A program made the translations under genes and the position numbers. Below, in pieces: positions 1 through 5,517 of a stretch of 9,732 nucleotides of DNA. The DNA is from an uncultured Clostridia bacterium (GTDB lineage Bacteria; Bacillota; Clostridia; Oscillospirales; Acutalibacteraceae): assembly GCA_946497265.1 (NCBI GenBank), contig CAMMKL010000062.1, positions 1 to 9,732 of the forward strand, read 5' to 3'. The notes under the pieces are model-generated. The model saw only the letters and a list, made by a program, of their open reading frames with translations, made no database searches and had not been told where the DNA came from. Every line of letters begins with the position of its first letter. Within the stretch, counting starts at the first letter, position 1.

Positions 1-613
1 CCCTGCGCCCCCGTGTTATTGGCAAACGGAACGCCCATGGCCACCCAGTCCCAGGCTGGAGCTGTCGGTTCTGCAGCGCCGCCTCCACTGCTTCGGGAAT
101 CCGGGCGAAATGCGCCACCAGGGAATTCGGCTTTTTTTCCGGGTCATCCTGTGAAAAGGGGACAAAGTAGATATGCCGGGTGTTTAAAAGCCGCCCAATA
201 TTTTGGGCCGACGCGCCCAAACCGTCGTTGGTGGCGGGCGCCAGAAGGACCGGACGCCCAATACGCAGATGGGATTTGCACGCCATGGTCACGGTCGTGT
301 CCGTAATGCCGTTTGCAAGCTTTGCTAACGTGTTTCCGGTGCAGGGAGCCACCAGGATTAGGTCGCACATTTTTTTGGGCCCAATGGGTTCGGCGTCAGA
401 GATGGTCTTTAACAGCTTGTGTCCGCAAATATCCTCCAGTTCCCAGATGAAATCTTCCGCGCGGCCAAAACGTGTATCCGTACTGCTGGCGTTCTGGGAC
501 ATGATGGGAAGAAGCCGGTACCCTTGTTCCGATAGCCTCCTCGCCTGTTCGATGGACTTGCTGAATGTACAAAACGACCCGCACATGGCGTAGCCGATGG
601 TTATGCTTTTCAT
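1..613 (-). CDS. dpaB: Dipicolinate synthase subunit B, DpaB/SpoVFB (3' end outside window)
   Basis: This is the flavoprotein-like subunit of dipicolinate synthase, which with DpaA turns a lysine-pathway intermediate (dihydroxy-tetrahydrodipicolinate) into dipicolinic acid in the mother cell during sporulation. The protein starts MKSITIGYAMCGSFCTF, followed by a TRFG segment, EPIGPKKMCDLILVAPCTGNT, LAKLANGITD, PATNDGLG and PFSQDDPEKKPNSLVA. All of these match my memory of B. subtilis SpoVFB in order and spacing. The ATG at 613 overlaps the dpaA stop codon as ATGA, so translation is probably coupled. No stop codon appears in this frame: 204 codons are visible, where the B. subtilis protein is about 200 residues. 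The family signature QLQP falls at residues 184-187, and at least 17 unusual residues follow it. The stop is either just beyond the edge or this C-terminus is atypical. Confidence 0.93.
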   Translation of the reverse strand, partial: MKSITIGYAMCGSFCTFSKSIEQARRLSEQGYRLLPIMSQNASSTDTRFGRAEDFIWELEDICGHKLLKTISDAEPIGPKKMCDLILVAPCTGNTLAKLANGITDTTVTMACKSHLRIGRPVLLAPATNDGLGASAQNIGRLLNTRHIYFVPFSQDDPEKKPNSLVAHFARIPEAVEAALQNRQLQPGTGWPWAFRLPITRGRR

Positions 614-1479
614 TCCATTTCCTCCTCAAGCATATGGTAAACGGTGGTCTTGATGATCTGGCCCGCGGCGCGGGGAGCGCATTTACCGGGTAAGGAAAGC
701 GCCTGTATGGCGCGGATCCCCAGCCGTTTGGCCGCCTCAAAATCCACTCCGCCGGGGGCGGAGGCAAGATCGATCACCAAAGCGTCGCCCGCACAGCGGG
801 CCAATGTATGGGCGTCAAACACCATTTGAGGTATGGTATTAAAGATCAAATCATATCCGCTGGTCTTCCATAGCTGGGAAGTTGCAAAGGCCCGGCAGCC
901 CGACGCTTCGATCCAGGCAAGATCTTTTGCTTTGCGCGCCGTCGCCGTCACCCTGGCGCCCAGGCCGCGCAGCATGCCGCAAAGCGTCTTACCGATCCTC
1001 CCATACCCCGCCACCAGACAACGGGAACCGTTGATCGTACCCGGAAACTCTCTCATAGCAATTTCAATGGCCCCTTCCGCTGTGGGCACGCTATTCCGCA
1101 CGGCAAACTCCTCCTGTACCGAATAGTCGTATACGGCTGCGCCATTCCACAGGTCGCTGGTGCGCGTCAGGCGGGAGGCCATACCACAAAAGACTTTTTT
1201 ATCCGACATCAGGTGGGCAAAGCCGTCATCCAAAAGGATCCGCTGGTCTGAAAGCGGGGCGTTTAAGGTTTTGCCGTCCACGCTGACAGGCAGGGGCAGG
1301 ATCACCGCTTGGCTGTTTTCCACCGCCTGCTGTAAAGAAGTTTTCTGTACGCCGTTAAAAAAGATGGCGCCCTCCATAGCTGCGGCGAAAACGGTACATC
1401 CGTCTTCTACCAGCGATTCCGCCATTTCTGCCTGCCGCCGGTCGCCCCCAATCACTGCAAAACTGTTTATCTGTATCAT
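610..1479 (-). CDS. dpaA: Dipicolinate synthase subunit A, DpaA/SpoVFA
   Basis: This is the NAD(P)-binding oxidoreductase subunit of dipicolinate synthase; dipicolinate fills the spore core and gives heat resistance. The 289-residue protein is close to the usual ~297. It has an N-terminal FAVIGGDRRQ segment (residues 7-16), the family motif NSVPTAEGAIE (129-139), a Rossmann loop GYGRIG (158-163), NTIPQM, IDLASAPGGVDF and a C-terminal LPGKCAPRAAGQI. I placed the start at the ATG at 1479: GGAGG lies about 10 bases upstream and the protein then begins at the conserved region. In-frame ATGs at 1497 and 1653 would add unconserved residues, and the one at 1653 would pass through the promoter. The gene is first in a dpaA-dpaB operon, divergent from murC. 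The upstream sigma-K-like promoter fits late mother-cell expression. Confidence 0.95.
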   Translation of the reverse strand: MIQINSFAVIGGDRRQAEMAESLVEDGCTVFAAAMEGAIFFNGVQKTSLQQAVENSQAVILPLPVSVDGKTLNAPLSDQRILLDDGFAHLMSDKKVFCGMASRLTRTSDLWNGAAVYDYSVQEEFAVRNSVPTAEGAIEIAMREFPGTINGSRCLVAGYGRIGKTLCGMLRGLGARVTATARKAKDLAWIEASGCRAFATSQLWKTSGYDLIFNTIPQMVFDAHTLARCAGDALVIDLASAPGGVDFEAAKRLGIRAIQALSLPGKCAPRAAGQIIKTTVYHMLEEEME

Positions 1480-1514
1480 AAAGGTAAGTCCCTCCATCCA
1501 ATAGGAATCTACCC

Positions 1515-1543
1515 TATAATATGGAGGGACGGAATACTGTGTG
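1515..1543 (-). promoter_or_regulatory. Candidate sigma-K promoter of dpaAB
   Basis: Read on the minus strand, CATATTATA (1523 to 1515) matches the sigma-K -10 consensus CATAnnnTA at every fixed position. CACA (1543 to 1540) lies 16 bases upstream and supplies the AC of the -35. Transcription would begin near 1508 and leave a leader of about 30 bases before the dpaA ATG. Sigma-K control of dipicolinate synthase is established in Bacillus; here it is inferred from the sequence. Confidence 0.7.
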
Positions 1544-1579
1544 CCATGCCGTACCGGAAAATAAAAAACCAGAAAAGTG

Positions 1580-1608
1580 TTTATTTTAGTTCCGGGAAAC
1601 AGTATAAT
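1580..1608 (+). promoter_or_regulatory. Possible sigma-A promoter of murC
   Basis: TATAAT at 1603-1608 lies 44 bases before the murC ATG. The -35 region 17 bases upstream (TTTATT, 1580-1585) is poor, so only the -10 element is convincing. The divergent dpaAB promoter lies just to the left, and no terminator separates the two. Confidence 0.4.
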
Positions 1609-1651
1609 AAACGTAGGAACGACTGTAAAGCCAAAACAAGGAGTGAATTTC

Positions 1652-3028
1652 ATGGAACATCAGGATATATTGGATCGTGTCAAACGGATCCACTTTATAG
1701 GCATCGGTGGAAGCGGCATGTGCCCGCTGGCGGAAATCCTTCACAGCCGTGGCTATATACTGACCGGTTCCGATGTCTCGGAATCGGACACCCTGGAGCG
1801 TATCCGCTCCTATGGGATTCCCGTCATGATGGGGCACAAGACGGAAAATATTAAGGGCGCCGAGCTGGTGGTTTACACCGCGGCCGCCAAACAGGACAAC
1901 CCCGAACTGGTTGCCGCGCGGGAGCAGGGAATCCCCACGATGGAACGCAGCGTCATGCTGGGCGTCGTTACCCGGCAATATGCCGACACGGTGGCCGTGA
2001 GCGGAACGCACGGCAAGACGAGCACTACCGCCATGCTCACACAGATCCTGGTAAACAGTGGAAAAGACCCTTCCGCGATCATTGGCGGAAAGCTGCCTTT
2101 TATAGGCGGCAACGGCCGGATCGGAAAGTCCGAGATCATGGTCTGCGAGGCCTGCGAATATGTCGATACCTTCCTTCAGCTAACGCCGGCGGTTTCCATT
2201 ATCCTGAATGTGGACGCCGACCACCTGGACTACTTTAAGGACTTGGAGCATATCATCCGCTCTTTCCATCAGTTCGCCGGCCAAACCACCAAAGCGCTGG
2301 TGGTAAACGGCGACGACCCGAACGCCCTGAAAGCGGTGGAAGGCCTTTCCCTGCCGGTGATTACCTTCGGTCTAGGCAAGAAGAACGATTACTACGCGGC
2401 CGAAGTGGCGGCCACCGCCGGCGTGCGGGAACATTTTATTCTGGTGCATAAGGGGGAAAAGCTGACGGAAATCTCCCTGAGCGTGCCGGGTAAGCATAAC
2501 ATTTACAATGCGCTGGCGGCAGCCGCAGCGGCGCATTATTTGGGCGTCGGACCCGAGGATATCGCCTTCAGCCTGCATCAATTTACCGGCGTACACCGCC
2601 GCTTTGAAATTCTGGGAAGGCCAAACGAGATTGTCATCGCCGACGATTTCGCCCACCATCCCACCGAGCTGACCGCCACCCTCACCGCCGCCATGCAGAT
2701 GGGCTTTCAGACGGTTTGGGCGGTTTTCCAGCCGCATACCTTCAGCCGGACGTATCTGCTGATGGACGATTTCGCCAAGGCGCTTCGTATTCCGGACCGC
2801 GTGGTGATGTCGGAAATCCTGCCCGTGCGAGAAACCAACACCTACAACGTACACACCAAGGATCTGGCCGACAAAGTACCGGGCAGCGTGTGGTTCGATA
2901 CGTTTGAAGAAATTACCGAATATATTGTGGCGCACGCCAAGCCGGGCGACCTGGTGCTGACGCTGGGCGGCGGAAACGTATACCAATGCGCCCATATGAT
3001 CCTAGACCGATTGAATGCAGCCCTCTAA
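1652..3028 (+). CDS. murC: UDP-N-acetylmuramate--L-alanine ligase, MurC
   Basis: This cytoplasmic ATP-dependent ligase adds L-alanine to UDP-MurNAc, the first step of the peptidoglycan stem peptide. The 458-residue protein has the N-terminal nucleotide-sugar loop GIGGSG (residues 17-22), the ATP P-loop GTHGKTST (from 118), a central VDADHLDYF segment, HRRFE (from 315), DDFAHHPTE (331-339) and FQPHTFSRT. These are the Mur ligase domains in order, and the DD.xHHPTE pattern points to MurC rather than MurD, E or F. The ATG at 1652 has AAGGAG (1638-1643) 8 bases upstream; an in-frame start at 1577 would add 25 unconserved residues. The gene is followed after 49 bases by a small membrane protein gene with no terminator between, so the two are probably cotranscribed. 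Confidence 0.97.
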   Translation: MEHQDILDRVKRIHFIGIGGSGMCPLAEILHSRGYILTGSDVSESDTLERIRSYGIPVMMGHKTENIKGAELVVYTAAAKQDNPELVAAREQGIPTMERSVMLGVVTRQYADTVAVSGTHGKTSTTAMLTQILVNSGKDPSAIIGGKLPFIGGNGRIGKSEIMVCEACEYVDTFLQLTPAVSIILNVDADHLDYFKDLEHIIRSFHQFAGQTTKALVVNGDDPNALKAVEGLSLPVITFGLGKKNDYYAAEVAATAGVREHFILVHKGEKLTEISLSVPGKHNIYNALAAAAAAHYLGVGPEDIAFSLHQFTGVHRRFEILGRPNEIVIADDFAHHPTELTATLTAAMQMGFQTVWAVFQPHTFSRTYLLMDDFAKALRIPDRVVMSEILPVRETNTYNVHTKDLADKVPGSVWFDTFEEITEYIVAHAKPGDLVLTLGGGNVYQCAHMILDRLNAAL

Positions 3029-3077
3029 TCTATACAATTTGGAACTTTCTTCTTTTTAATACAAGGAGTTGAGTCTG

Positions 3078-3419
3078 ATGAATTTATGGATCGCTATTCT
3101 GGTATTGAATGGGGTTACCGCCTTTATTGGTATTCTCGTTGGGCTGCTCTGCTGGAAGAAGCACTCCCCTTTTCCCCGTACTGAGGTGGGGTACCACGTG
3201 GGCGAAGCGATGCAACAGGAACAGGCATGGGAAAAGGGCAACAAATACGCGGGCAAGCTTTGCCTGTTTGGAGGTCTTGCCTTTTTTGTCCTCCTGCCCC
3301 TTTGCCTGTTTCTAACCGGCGCATCCAAAGGCTGGCTGCTGGCCGCCTATTTTATGAGCGCTGTGGTGTATATCCTTTTGGTGGTTTTTCTGCCTGCCCG
3401 GATCCTAAAACGCAAATAA
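3078..3419 (+). CDS. Small SdpI-family-like integral membrane protein
   Basis: This is a 113-residue membrane protein with three hydrophobic segments (about residues 5-25, 62-80 and 86-106) and a basic C-terminus. The soluble stretch between the first two, GYHVGEAMQQEQAWEKGNK followed by YAGKL, resembles the SdpI family signature (GYRT..AM.s...W...N...GkL). SdpI of B. subtilis is an immunity and signalling protein against the SdpC toxin, but many single-domain relatives have no known role and no toxin gene is visible here. I therefore infer family membership, not an immunity function. The ATG at 3078 has AGGAG 9 bases upstream; a TTG at 3069 directly abuts the Shine-Dalgarno and is less likely. 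The gene is probably cotranscribed with murC and ends before the terminator at 3482. Confidence 0.75.
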   Translation: MNLWIAILVLNGVTAFIGILVGLLCWKKHSPFPRTEVGYHVGEAMQQEQAWEKGNKYAGKLCLFGGLAFFVLLPLCLFLTGASKGWLLAAYFMSAVVYILLVVFLPARILKRK

Positions 3420-3481
3420 ACATTCGCTCTTATAAAAGTCGGTTGCTCTCTTTTTGTCTTATCCCCCTCAAAAAAACAATG

Positions 3482-3519
3482 GCCGCTGTAATGCCAAATA
3501 GCATTACAGCGGCTTTTTT
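3482..3519 (+). terminator. Strong rho-independent terminator after murC and the SdpI-like gene
   Basis: A perfect 13-bp stem (3482-3494 with 3501-3513) has a 6-base loop CAAATA and is followed by six T. A run of seven A (3470-3476) lies just upstream, so the hairpin could also stop minus-strand transcripts arriving from the regulator array. Confidence 0.92.
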
Positions 3520-3644
3520 ACGAAAGCAAGGTAAGGAAACAGACTGATAGCAATATTTCTTTAGCCGAAACAGTTATGAAAACGCTTCATAAACGACTGG
3601 CCCGCCAGGGCAAAATTGCAGTAACAATTGCCTTTTTCTGTTGT

Positions 3645-3857
3645 TTATATCTGTTTCCCGGTATCCCGAAAGGTAAAGATACCGTCATAGTCACAGTTTA
3701 GTGCGTCGGCTATCGCTTTACATTCTTCTTCTGTTAGCTTATCCCGATTGAGTTTATTGTACAGATAGGTTCCAGTATATCCCATTTTTTCACTTAAATC
3801 TTTTATTGTCATATCTCTTTCTATGAGAATAGATTTTATTTTTTTAGCCATGCTCAT
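3645..3857 (-). CDS. Small XRE/Cro-CI-type helix-turn-helix protein, copy 1
   Basis: This 70-residue protein consists almost wholly of a Cro/CI-type helix-turn-helix fold: IKSILIERDMTIKDLSEKMG, then YTGTYLYNKLNRDKLTEEE, then a conserved tail ALNCDYDGIFTFRDTGKQI. Proteins of this build usually bind DNA as dimers, and no enzymatic or sensor domain is present. ATG at 3857 is preceded by AGGAG 9 bases upstream. The neighbouring gene (4070-4282) encodes a paralogue of exactly the same length with the same tail. No clear promoter of its own is visible, so it may be read from the promoter of copy 2, although 212 bases separate them. Its role is unknown; control of the array itself or of the small genes to the right is a guess. 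Confidence 0.88.
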   Translation of the reverse strand: MSMAKKIKSILIERDMTIKDLSEKMGYTGTYLYNKLNRDKLTEEECKAIADALNCDYDGIFTFRDTGKQI

Positions 3858-3883
3858 TTTTTATCACTCCTGTTGCGTAATGG

Positions 3884-4034
3884 TAACCTAATGAGGGTAG
3901 CAATCCATTTAAAAATGATATACATCTTTCCCGGACAAATGAAATCATTGACTTTTTCGTTTTATCAGGTTATAATTAACCGTATTAGATTAATCGTAAC
4001 CAGATACGGTTAATATAGTGAAATCCTGCTAACC
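3884..4034. promoter_or_regulatory. Cluster of six GGTTA/TAACC half-sites (candidate operator)
   Basis: TAACC or its complement GGTTA occurs at 3884, 3968, 3977, 3997, 4008 and 4030, between the two regulator genes. Two copies form GGTTA-4-TAACC directly over a plus-strand -10 box (3968-3981). A larger inverted repeat, ATTAACCGTAT (3975-3985) with ATACGGTTAAT (4004-4014), spans its predicted transcription start. This layout is typical of repressor sites for small helix-turn-helix proteins; that the adjacent XRE proteins bind here is inference. Confidence 0.55.
3948..3976 (+). promoter_or_regulatory. Strong sigma-A promoter reading towards and antisense to regulator copy 2
   Basis: TTGACT (3948-3953), a 17-base spacer and TATAAT (3971-3976) give a near-consensus promoter on the plus strand, starting near 3983. 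No plus-strand gene follows closely: transcription would run antisense through the regulator at 4070-4282. The -10 is embedded in the half-site cluster, so it could be repressed by one of the regulators. Confidence 0.6.
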
Positions 4035-4069
4035 CAGAGAGTCGGATCTATACGTCACTTTTCTGCTGT

Positions 4070-4282
4070 TTATACCTGTTTTCCGGTATCCCGAAAGGTA
4101 AAGATACCGTCATAGTCACAGTTTAATGCGTTGGCTGTGTCGTGTAATTCCCTTTCCGACAAATTATCGCGGGAAAGCTTATTGCTCAAATTATTTCCAG
4201 TCGTACCGATTTTTCCGGCAAGCTCCTTAATTGTCATGTTTCGTTCCAATAATATCGTTCTTATTTTAAGCGCCATTCCCAT
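4070..4282 (-). CDS. Small XRE/Cro-CI-type helix-turn-helix protein, copy 2
   Basis: This is a 70-residue paralogue of the protein at 3645-3857, with the helix-turn-helix region IRTILLERNMTIKELAGKIG then TTGNNLSNKLSRDNLSERE and the shared tail ALNCDYDGIFTFRDTGKQV. Both proteins begin M-x-M-A, have the same length and end in TAA. I chose the ATG at 4282, which matches the start of copy 1 and has GGAGG 11 bases upstream; another ATG at 4276 is possible, and one at 4312 lies before the ribosome binding site. An extended -10 promoter sits at 4319-4327. Over the last ~43 coding bases before the C-terminus the two genes are identical in DNA, while their N-terminal halves have diverged. The function is unknown beyond probable DNA binding. 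Confidence 0.88.
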   Translation of the reverse strand: MGMALKIRTILLERNMTIKELAGKIGTTGNNLSNKLSRDNLSERELHDTANALNCDYDGIFTFRDTGKQV

Positions 4283-4304
4283 AAAAAGCCGCCCCTCCTT
4301 TTCT

Positions 4305-4347
4305 GTAAACAAAAACGTATTATATCACACGTAAAAATATTGTTTAC
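4305..4347 (-). promoter_or_regulatory. Promoter of regulator copy 2, flanked by an inverted repeat
   Basis: On the minus strand, TGATATAAT (4327 to 4319) is an extended -10 box about 37 bases before the ATG at 4282; no good -35 is seen. GTAAACA (4305-4311) and TGTTTAC (4341-4347), a 7-bp inverted repeat with a 29-base gap, bracket the -10 and -35 region and could be an operator. The arms are short, so chance is possible in such A+T-rich DNA. Confidence 0.5.
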
Positions 4348-4409
4348 CATTTTTAGAAAAGATTATACACTTAATAATGATAAGATTTTATAGACTCCAT
4401 TCATGGGAT

Positions 4410-4607
4410 TTATGATAACTGTTTTTCAGTCTCGGCAATGATAAAGCTTCCTTTAAAGCGTTTGCGATTTCCTGTAATTTTTTCTGAAAAGTTATCCGTT
4501 TTTAATTTCGCCGAATGATTAGAGGGCGTCGTTCCTAATGTTTTGCAAGCTCTAGCTTTGAAACATCCTTTTCAGCCAAAAGCATATTGTCTTTTTCGCT
4601 TCGCCAT
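4410..4607 (-). pseudogene. Decayed third copy of the XRE regulator
   Basis: Reading the minus strand across frames recovers most of a helix-turn-helix protein of the same family. MAKRKR starts at the ATG at 4607. After one frame change comes MLLAEKDVSKLELAKH, which runs into a TAG. The next frame gives LGTTPSNHSAKLKTDNFSEK, then another gives LQEIANAL, and a last one FKGSFIIAETEKQLS with TAA at 4410-4412. These pieces align in order with copy 2 (ILLERNMTIKELAGKIGTT, NLSNKLSRDNLSERE, ANALNCDYDG, FRDTGKQ). The breaks look like small deletions: one T after the AKH codons and two bases in the SEK-E region. The span is 198 bases against 213 for intact copies, and no clear Shine-Dalgarno remains. 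It is divergent enough to be an older member, not a recent duplicate. Confidence 0.75.
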
Positions 4608-4741
4608 TGTCTTTATTGGCTCAACTCTACCATATAAAATCATACATGATAAAATCAAAAAAATCAAAGATAAATTAAACTTTTTACATAACACTAAAAA
4701 ATTGAACGATAACTTTTATTTACTGTCAAATATATAAATTG
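4608..4741. other. A+T-rich spacer without recognised features
   Basis: Together with the pseudogene this fills the long gap between regulator copy 2 and the small genes at 4795. I see no RNA gene or strong terminator here. A promoter for the small genes must lie in or near this stretch, but no pair of -35 and -10 boxes with normal spacing stands out; TATATA at 4731-4736 is only a weak candidate. Confidence 0.5.
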
Positions 4742-4798
4742 ATGAAAGAAATTATTGACTTTATACTTAAAATCAAGGAGGAGGTAACCTTTTTGTGA
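4742..4798 (+). CDS. Possible 18-residue leader peptide overlapping the next start
   Basis: A short reading frame, MKEIIDFILKIKEEVTFL, ends in a TGA that overlaps the GTG start of the next gene as GTGA. Such an overlap often couples translation. However, no Shine-Dalgarno precedes the ATG at 4742, and the frame reads through the strong Shine-Dalgarno of the following gene, so it may be fortuitous. Confidence 0.25.
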   Translation: MKEIIDFILKIKEEVTFL

Positions 4799-4947
4799 AC
4801 TACATTTGTGAATTTTTTACACGGACAGACATTCAGCAGATCCGGGAATCTTTGATAGCTATACAAGCGTATAGAAATTGGCATGCAGGGCAGTCTGATA
4901 CCACCGCTCAAATAGGAAAACCTGGACACAGTCTTTGGAGGGGATAA
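4795..4947 (+). CDS. Hypothetical 50-residue protein, GTG start
   Basis: I do not recognise this small gene. It begins at GTG 4795, 10 bases after an unusually strong Shine-Dalgarno AAGGAGGAGG (4775-4784), and encodes 50 residues starting MNYICEFFTRTDIQQIRESL and ending with a Gly/Ser/Trp-containing tail (GHSLWRG). There is no signal peptide, membrane segment or known motif; the first half could form an amphipathic helix. Only 3 bases separate its TAA from the ATG of the next gene, whose Shine-Dalgarno lies inside this gene, so the two are surely one translation unit. The tight packing and strong ribosome binding site are the main reasons to accept it as real. Confidence 0.6.
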   Translation: MNYICEFFTRTDIQQIRESLIAIQAYRNWHAGQSDTTAQIGKPGHSLWRG

Positions 4948-4950
4948 GGG

Positions 4951-5268
4951 ATGGAACAACTAACAATACGAGATAAGCAAACAATCCGTTTTTTACAATG
5001 GGTAAAGGATTACCCCGGATGGTGGTTTCTAATCTGTACCCCCGGTGATGAACATATGAACTTAGGCATGATGAAAACGCTTATAGAACAGCTTGCAAAG
5101 GAACAGTTTTACGAAATTATATTTGTTCTGCTCACAGTACATAGAAATGCGGCGTTTATGGATGCTGTGTTCAAGACAATGCTTTTGGAAATGATCCTTG
5201 CCGGGTGGAATGGGGAGGTGAAAAACAAAGAGCAAATCATCTGTGATTTGATACAATTATTAACCTGA
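4951..5268 (+). CDS. Hypothetical 105-residue protein
   Basis: I do not recognise this protein. It is 105 residues long, starts MEQLTIRDKQTIRFLQWVKD and has an aromatic stretch YPGWWFLICTPGDEH (about residues 21-35). The rest looks helical, with a moderately hydrophobic part around EIIFVLLTVHRNAAF, and ends in an Ile/Leu-rich helix. There is no signal peptide or clear membrane anchor. ATG at 4951 has GGAGGGG (4937-4943) 7 bases upstream. It follows the 50-residue gene after 3 bases. The pair lies in the A+T-rich island next to small helix-turn-helix genes, a setting seen for toxin-antitoxin, phage-remnant or peptide-type accessory loci, but nothing in the sequence decides between these. Confidence 0.75.
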   Translation: MEQLTIRDKQTIRFLQWVKDYPGWWFLICTPGDEHMNLGMMKTLIEQLAKEQFYEIIFVLLTVHRNAAFMDAVFKTMLLEMILAGWNGEVKNKEQIICDLIQLLT

Positions 5269-5414
5269 TGGACGCAGTGGTTTCTTGACGAAGTTTAAAA
5301 AATATGGGGCATACAACAGAAACGGCGCGGTTAATCAGAAAACTGACTTTCGGCTATAAAGCGGCGGCTTATCCTACATACAAAAGGCCGTCGCCTTGTC
5401 CTTCCATTGTTCAT

Positions 5415-5450
5415 AAAAAAGGAAGGGCATATCCGAAGACATGCCCTTCC
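5415..5450 (-). terminator. Rho-independent terminator of the amylosucrase-like gene
   Basis: A perfect 10-bp stem (GGAAGGGCAT, 5421-5430, with ATGCCCTTCC, 5441-5450) and a 10-base loop are followed on the minus strand by six T (5420 to 5415). It lies about 70 bases past the stop codon at 5518. Plus-strand transcripts would meet no T run here. Confidence 0.85.
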
Positions 5451-5467
5451 GCAAAAAACATACAGCC

Positions 5468-5502
5468 TAAGCCTGCCGGGAAATTCCGACAGGCTTATTT
5501 TT
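5468..5502 (+). terminator. Rho-independent terminator for plus-strand transcripts from the island
   Basis: A 12-bp stem with one G-U pair (5468-5479 with 5486-5497) and loop GAAATT is followed by five T (5498-5502). It would end transcripts of the two small genes at 4795-5268. It sits between the minus-strand gene end and that gene's own terminator, so the two hairpins are interleaved. Confidence 0.75.
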
Positions 5503-5517
5503 CATCACAGATTTATT

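Noticed and set aside
3227..3547. Plus-strand open frame overlapping the SdpI-like gene
   Set aside because: It is a shifted frame of the membrane-protein gene and extends through the terminator at 3482-3519.
3609..3637. Possible weak plus-strand terminator (GGCAAAATTG with CAATTGCC, then five T)
   Set aside because: The stem needs a two-base bulge, and no plus-strand transcript is expected to end here because the stronger terminator at 3482-3519 lies just upstream.
4543..4737. Plus-strand open frame of 64 codons starting at TTG
   Set aside because: It has no Shine-Dalgarno and overlaps the decayed regulator on the opposite strand, whose family match is far better.
4755..4784. TTGACT at 4755 as a -35 box for the small unknown genes
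   Set aside because: A -10 at normal spacing would fall on the Shine-Dalgarno AAGGAGGAGG, which has no resemblance to TATAAT.
3520..5414. Search for integrase, transposase, CRISPR repeats or att-like direct repeats in the A+T-rich island
   Set aside because: None was seen; the only long repeat is the shared 3' end of the two regulator genes.
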